Shown here piece by piece: positions 61,608-64,000 of a DNA stretch of 64,000 bases. Source of the DNA: Aspergillus flavus (Eukaryota; Ascomycota; Eurotiomycetes; Eurotiales; Aspergillaceae). Under the pieces are notes generated by a model. The model did no database searches. It was not told the DNA's origin and saw only the letters and a list, made by a program, of their open reading frames with translations. Position 1 is the stretch's first letter. Each line of letters starts with the position of its first letter. A program made the position numbers and the translations under genes. The DNA lies in assembly GCF_009017415.1 (NCBI RefSeq), contig NC_092407.1, positions 434,001 through 498,000 on the forward strand, given 5' to 3'.

Positions 61608-62906
61608 ATGGTCCTCGTCGCGACATTATTCTCTCTTTTCACGGTCTCTTTATGCAGGAGCATACCGCGTTCTAGTCCTTCGTCTTCCCCCTACACACAA
61701 GCTACCGACCTAAAAATCCATGACCCGACTGTCATCAACGCTAATGGCGCCTACTATGCTTATGGTGTGGGAGAACACATCGTTATTCATCAAGCACCTG
61801 GCCTAGCCGGACCGTGGAAGCAGATCGGAAGTGTCCTGGACAAGGACAGCATCATCCCCAAAGGCGACCGTGCAAAACCCTGGGCACCAACAACTATCGA
61901 AGTTAAGGGTACCTTCTATTGTTATTACTCAGTCAGCAACGCCGGCTGTCGCGACAGCGCTATCGGTGTAGCTACATCACAATCACCAGGTCCAGGCGGA
62001 TGGACAGATCACGGGGCTATTGTCCAATCGGGCACAGGACAGGGTTCGGACGAGCATCCATTCAATGAAGTAAATGCCATTGACCCTGCAGTTCTGGTCA
62101 CTGGAGATAAAGGACATTTGGTTTTCGGCAGTTATTGGTCTGGAATATGGCAGGTCCCATTGAATGAGGACTTCAGTTCGGTCGGCAACACCACTGGACT
62201 CAATGCGCATCATCTAGCAAAGCATCCGAAGACTGAGCGAGTAAACTCACAAGATCAAAACCCCGATCCTCTCTGCCGGGATTCATCCGGTCGCCGTCCG
62301 GTTGAGGGTGCTTATATCTCTTACCACGCACCGTACTACTATCTCTGGCTGAGCTGGGGCCAGTGCTGCGATTATGACCCCAACAACCTTCCACCATCAG
62401 GTGAAGAGTAAGTCCTGCTGGCATTTTACTCGATCCCCCTATGCTTTATGGGCACTCTAGTGCTCAGTGCTGATTTGACAACGGTTCATGCTAACAATAA
62501 CATAGATATAGTATCCGCGTCGGACGCTCTGAGAGCCCTCACGGTCCGTTCGTAGACAAACAAGGGAAAGAGCTCACCCAGGGCGGAGGAGAACTCATCT
62601 ATGGCTCAAATAATGACGTCTACGCACCGGGAGGACAAGGAGTGATAACAGTGGAGACTGGAGATATTCTTTATTATCATTACTGTGAGTCCCTGTTCTT
62701 CCGTGGGCTTTCCGTTATTATATAGTACGGTAAGCTAACCAGCACAGTAAACACAACTCTCAGCTATGATTTCTGGGTAAGGCCTCGAACCATCTCTAAG
62801 CCTCTCATATCATGTCACATTGCTAATGTCTCAATAGGAAGCCCGACTGGGATATAGTTATCTGGGATATGTCGATGGTTGGCCCGTCATACGGGAAGCA
62901 CCCTGA
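61608..62906 (+). CDS. Secreted endo-1,5-alpha-L-arabinanase, GH43
   Basis: Degrades pectic arabinan side chains. Exons 61608-62407, 62506-62684, 62748-62776 and 62838-62906 (introns 98, 63 and 61 bases), 358 residues. The ATG at 61608 gives a good signal peptide ([16 protein letters not shown]); earlier in-frame ATGs would bury it. GH43 five-blade propeller motifs: [17 protein letters not shown] (general base Asp), [27 protein letters not shown] (pKa modulator Asp), and [23 protein letters not shown], with the acid Glu. The end [19 protein letters not shown] is typical of fungal arabinanases. A second TATAA-free promoter lies upstream. Confidence 0.92.
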
Positions 62907-64000
62907 CCTGGGAACGGTTTAATTGGATTTTGGATACCCAGCCTTGTATAGATATTCGACTCACAGCCTTTATACTTTCGCTAATCTAGATTTTAATCAA
63001 GGGTGTACTCTATCTATACAATAAATACAGGCTGACCCTACAGCATACTGTCATGGCTAATATTAGATGAGGTAGAGCCGACCCATGAACTAACCCCAAA
63101 ACTCCGATACAGCTGCAGCCTTAAGGCCTTCGAGCCTTTGGCGTGCGAGTATAAACCCCCCCTCTCCCGGCCTTTCCCAACTTCTACCCTCTTGCACTCA
63201 GCAACCCATATGATGTATCTCATCACCCCAGTACAAAGTTCCTTCTTTAATGTAAACCCGAGGTGCCCTGACCGCGCTTCCAATCCTCTTGTTCCAGGAG
63301 CACCTATGAGTTCCACAATCCCACTCCTTCGCGATCTCTCAGTATCTATCCTCGCGGAGGGCAAACTTCATTTACATCGATCTTGGTAGCCAGCCGCTGC
63401 ACTAAGTGTGAATCAATGTCACTCGGAAAGTCAATTACTCTACAATCATTCCTGAGGAACCTCACATGACTACGTCTTGTATTCACTAGAGTGTAAGTCA
63501 ATACAATCTATCCCCGATGAATGCCAGACTTGATTCCACGTATGATCCTCCCCTTTTTGGTAAGTCTCCCAGATAAAAATGACTGATCAGTTGAGTGACA
63601 TCTGATCCTAGGTAGGGCTACAAGTATTGGAAATGCGGGGACTGCTTATAAACAGTGTACAGGATGGGACTATCGGCATTCAGTACCTAGGTGCACATTG
63701 CAGAAATTCATTTGTAGAGCTGAATCATGTCACTATCACATTAATGGAAACGTCAGTCTCTTGGTCCGGGCCAGATCAGACACTGAATCAGGAGTTGGCG
63801 GAAGATAAATAAGACGTGTAACCGGACCATATAAACACCGTACAAACGTACTTCGCTAGACCATGGTGGGTCGGTGTTCTCTAGAGTTATCACAAGTTGA
63901 GTAAGAAGGGGTACCAACCAATAGTGGATGGAGAACAAGGAACTTCTTTCACGGCGATAGACCCTCATTGTTCAAAGCTAACTACAAGGTGACTCATGTG
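62907..64000. other. Intergenic to window end
   Basis: About 1.1 kb after the arabinanase; only short unconvincing ORFs. Confidence 0.5.

Overview
The window is nuclear DNA of a filamentous ascomycete, most likely Eurotiales (Aspergillus or Penicillium type). Genes are monocistronic and cut by short introns of about 46-115 bases with GT...CTAAC-like...AG signals. The content is typical of a mould: three Zn2Cys6 regulators, an AA9 polysaccharide monooxygenase, several secreted glycoside hydrolases, a monocarboxylate-type transporter and an AsaB-like enzyme. One tRNA-Ile(AAT) is present. I saw no rRNA, CRISPR array or intact transposon.

Layout. 0-7 kb: a divergent pair for mitochondrial sulfide oxidation, sulfide:quinone oxidoreductase (cut by the window edge) and an ETHE1-like persulfide dioxygenase, followed by a large flavoprotein of the dimethylglycine/sarcosine dehydrogenase type. 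7.7-11 kb: a nine-exon Zn2Cys6 regulator convergent with a small cupin. 12-20 kb: orphan small genes, a broken AIM9-like phosphotransferase, an AsaB/CmcJ-like protein, an ankyrin-like short ORF and a Ure2-type glutathione transferase. 20.9-22.2 kb: a Cys/Met-metabolism PLP enzyme with a frameshift and a stop. 22-24.6 kb: secreted GH27 alpha-galactosidase. 25.5-27.1 kb: broken F-box gene and a frameshifted remnant. 27.7 kb: tRNA. 29-41 kb: an NAD(P)-dependent reductase, an MFS transporter, two Zn2Cys6 regulators, a membrane-anchored alpha/beta hydrolase and a secreted beta-propeller protein. 42-51 kb: two dead protein kinases interleaved with feruloyl esterase C, an AA9 enzyme and an endopolygalacturonase. 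52.6-63 kb: a secreted nucleoside hydrolase, a disrupted cysteinyl-tRNA synthetase gene, a PX-BAR sorting nexin (SNX41/ATG20 type) and a GH43 endo-arabinanase.

Two themes stand out. First, plant cell-wall attack: alpha-galactosidase, feruloyl esterase, AA9, endopolygalacturonase and arabinanase all lie within 40 kb, loosely spaced rather than in a tight cluster. Second, gene decay: at least six recognisable genes carry premature stops or frameshifts. Many of the stops look like C-to-T or G-to-A changes (CAA to TAA, CGA to TGA, TGG to TAG/TGA), which is what repeat-induced point mutation leaves. The decayed cysteinyl-tRNA synthetase is the most surprising, because that function is essential.

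Exon boundaries below were chosen by reading splice signals and keeping the frame and family similarity. For most multi-exon genes the summed coding length is a multiple of three.
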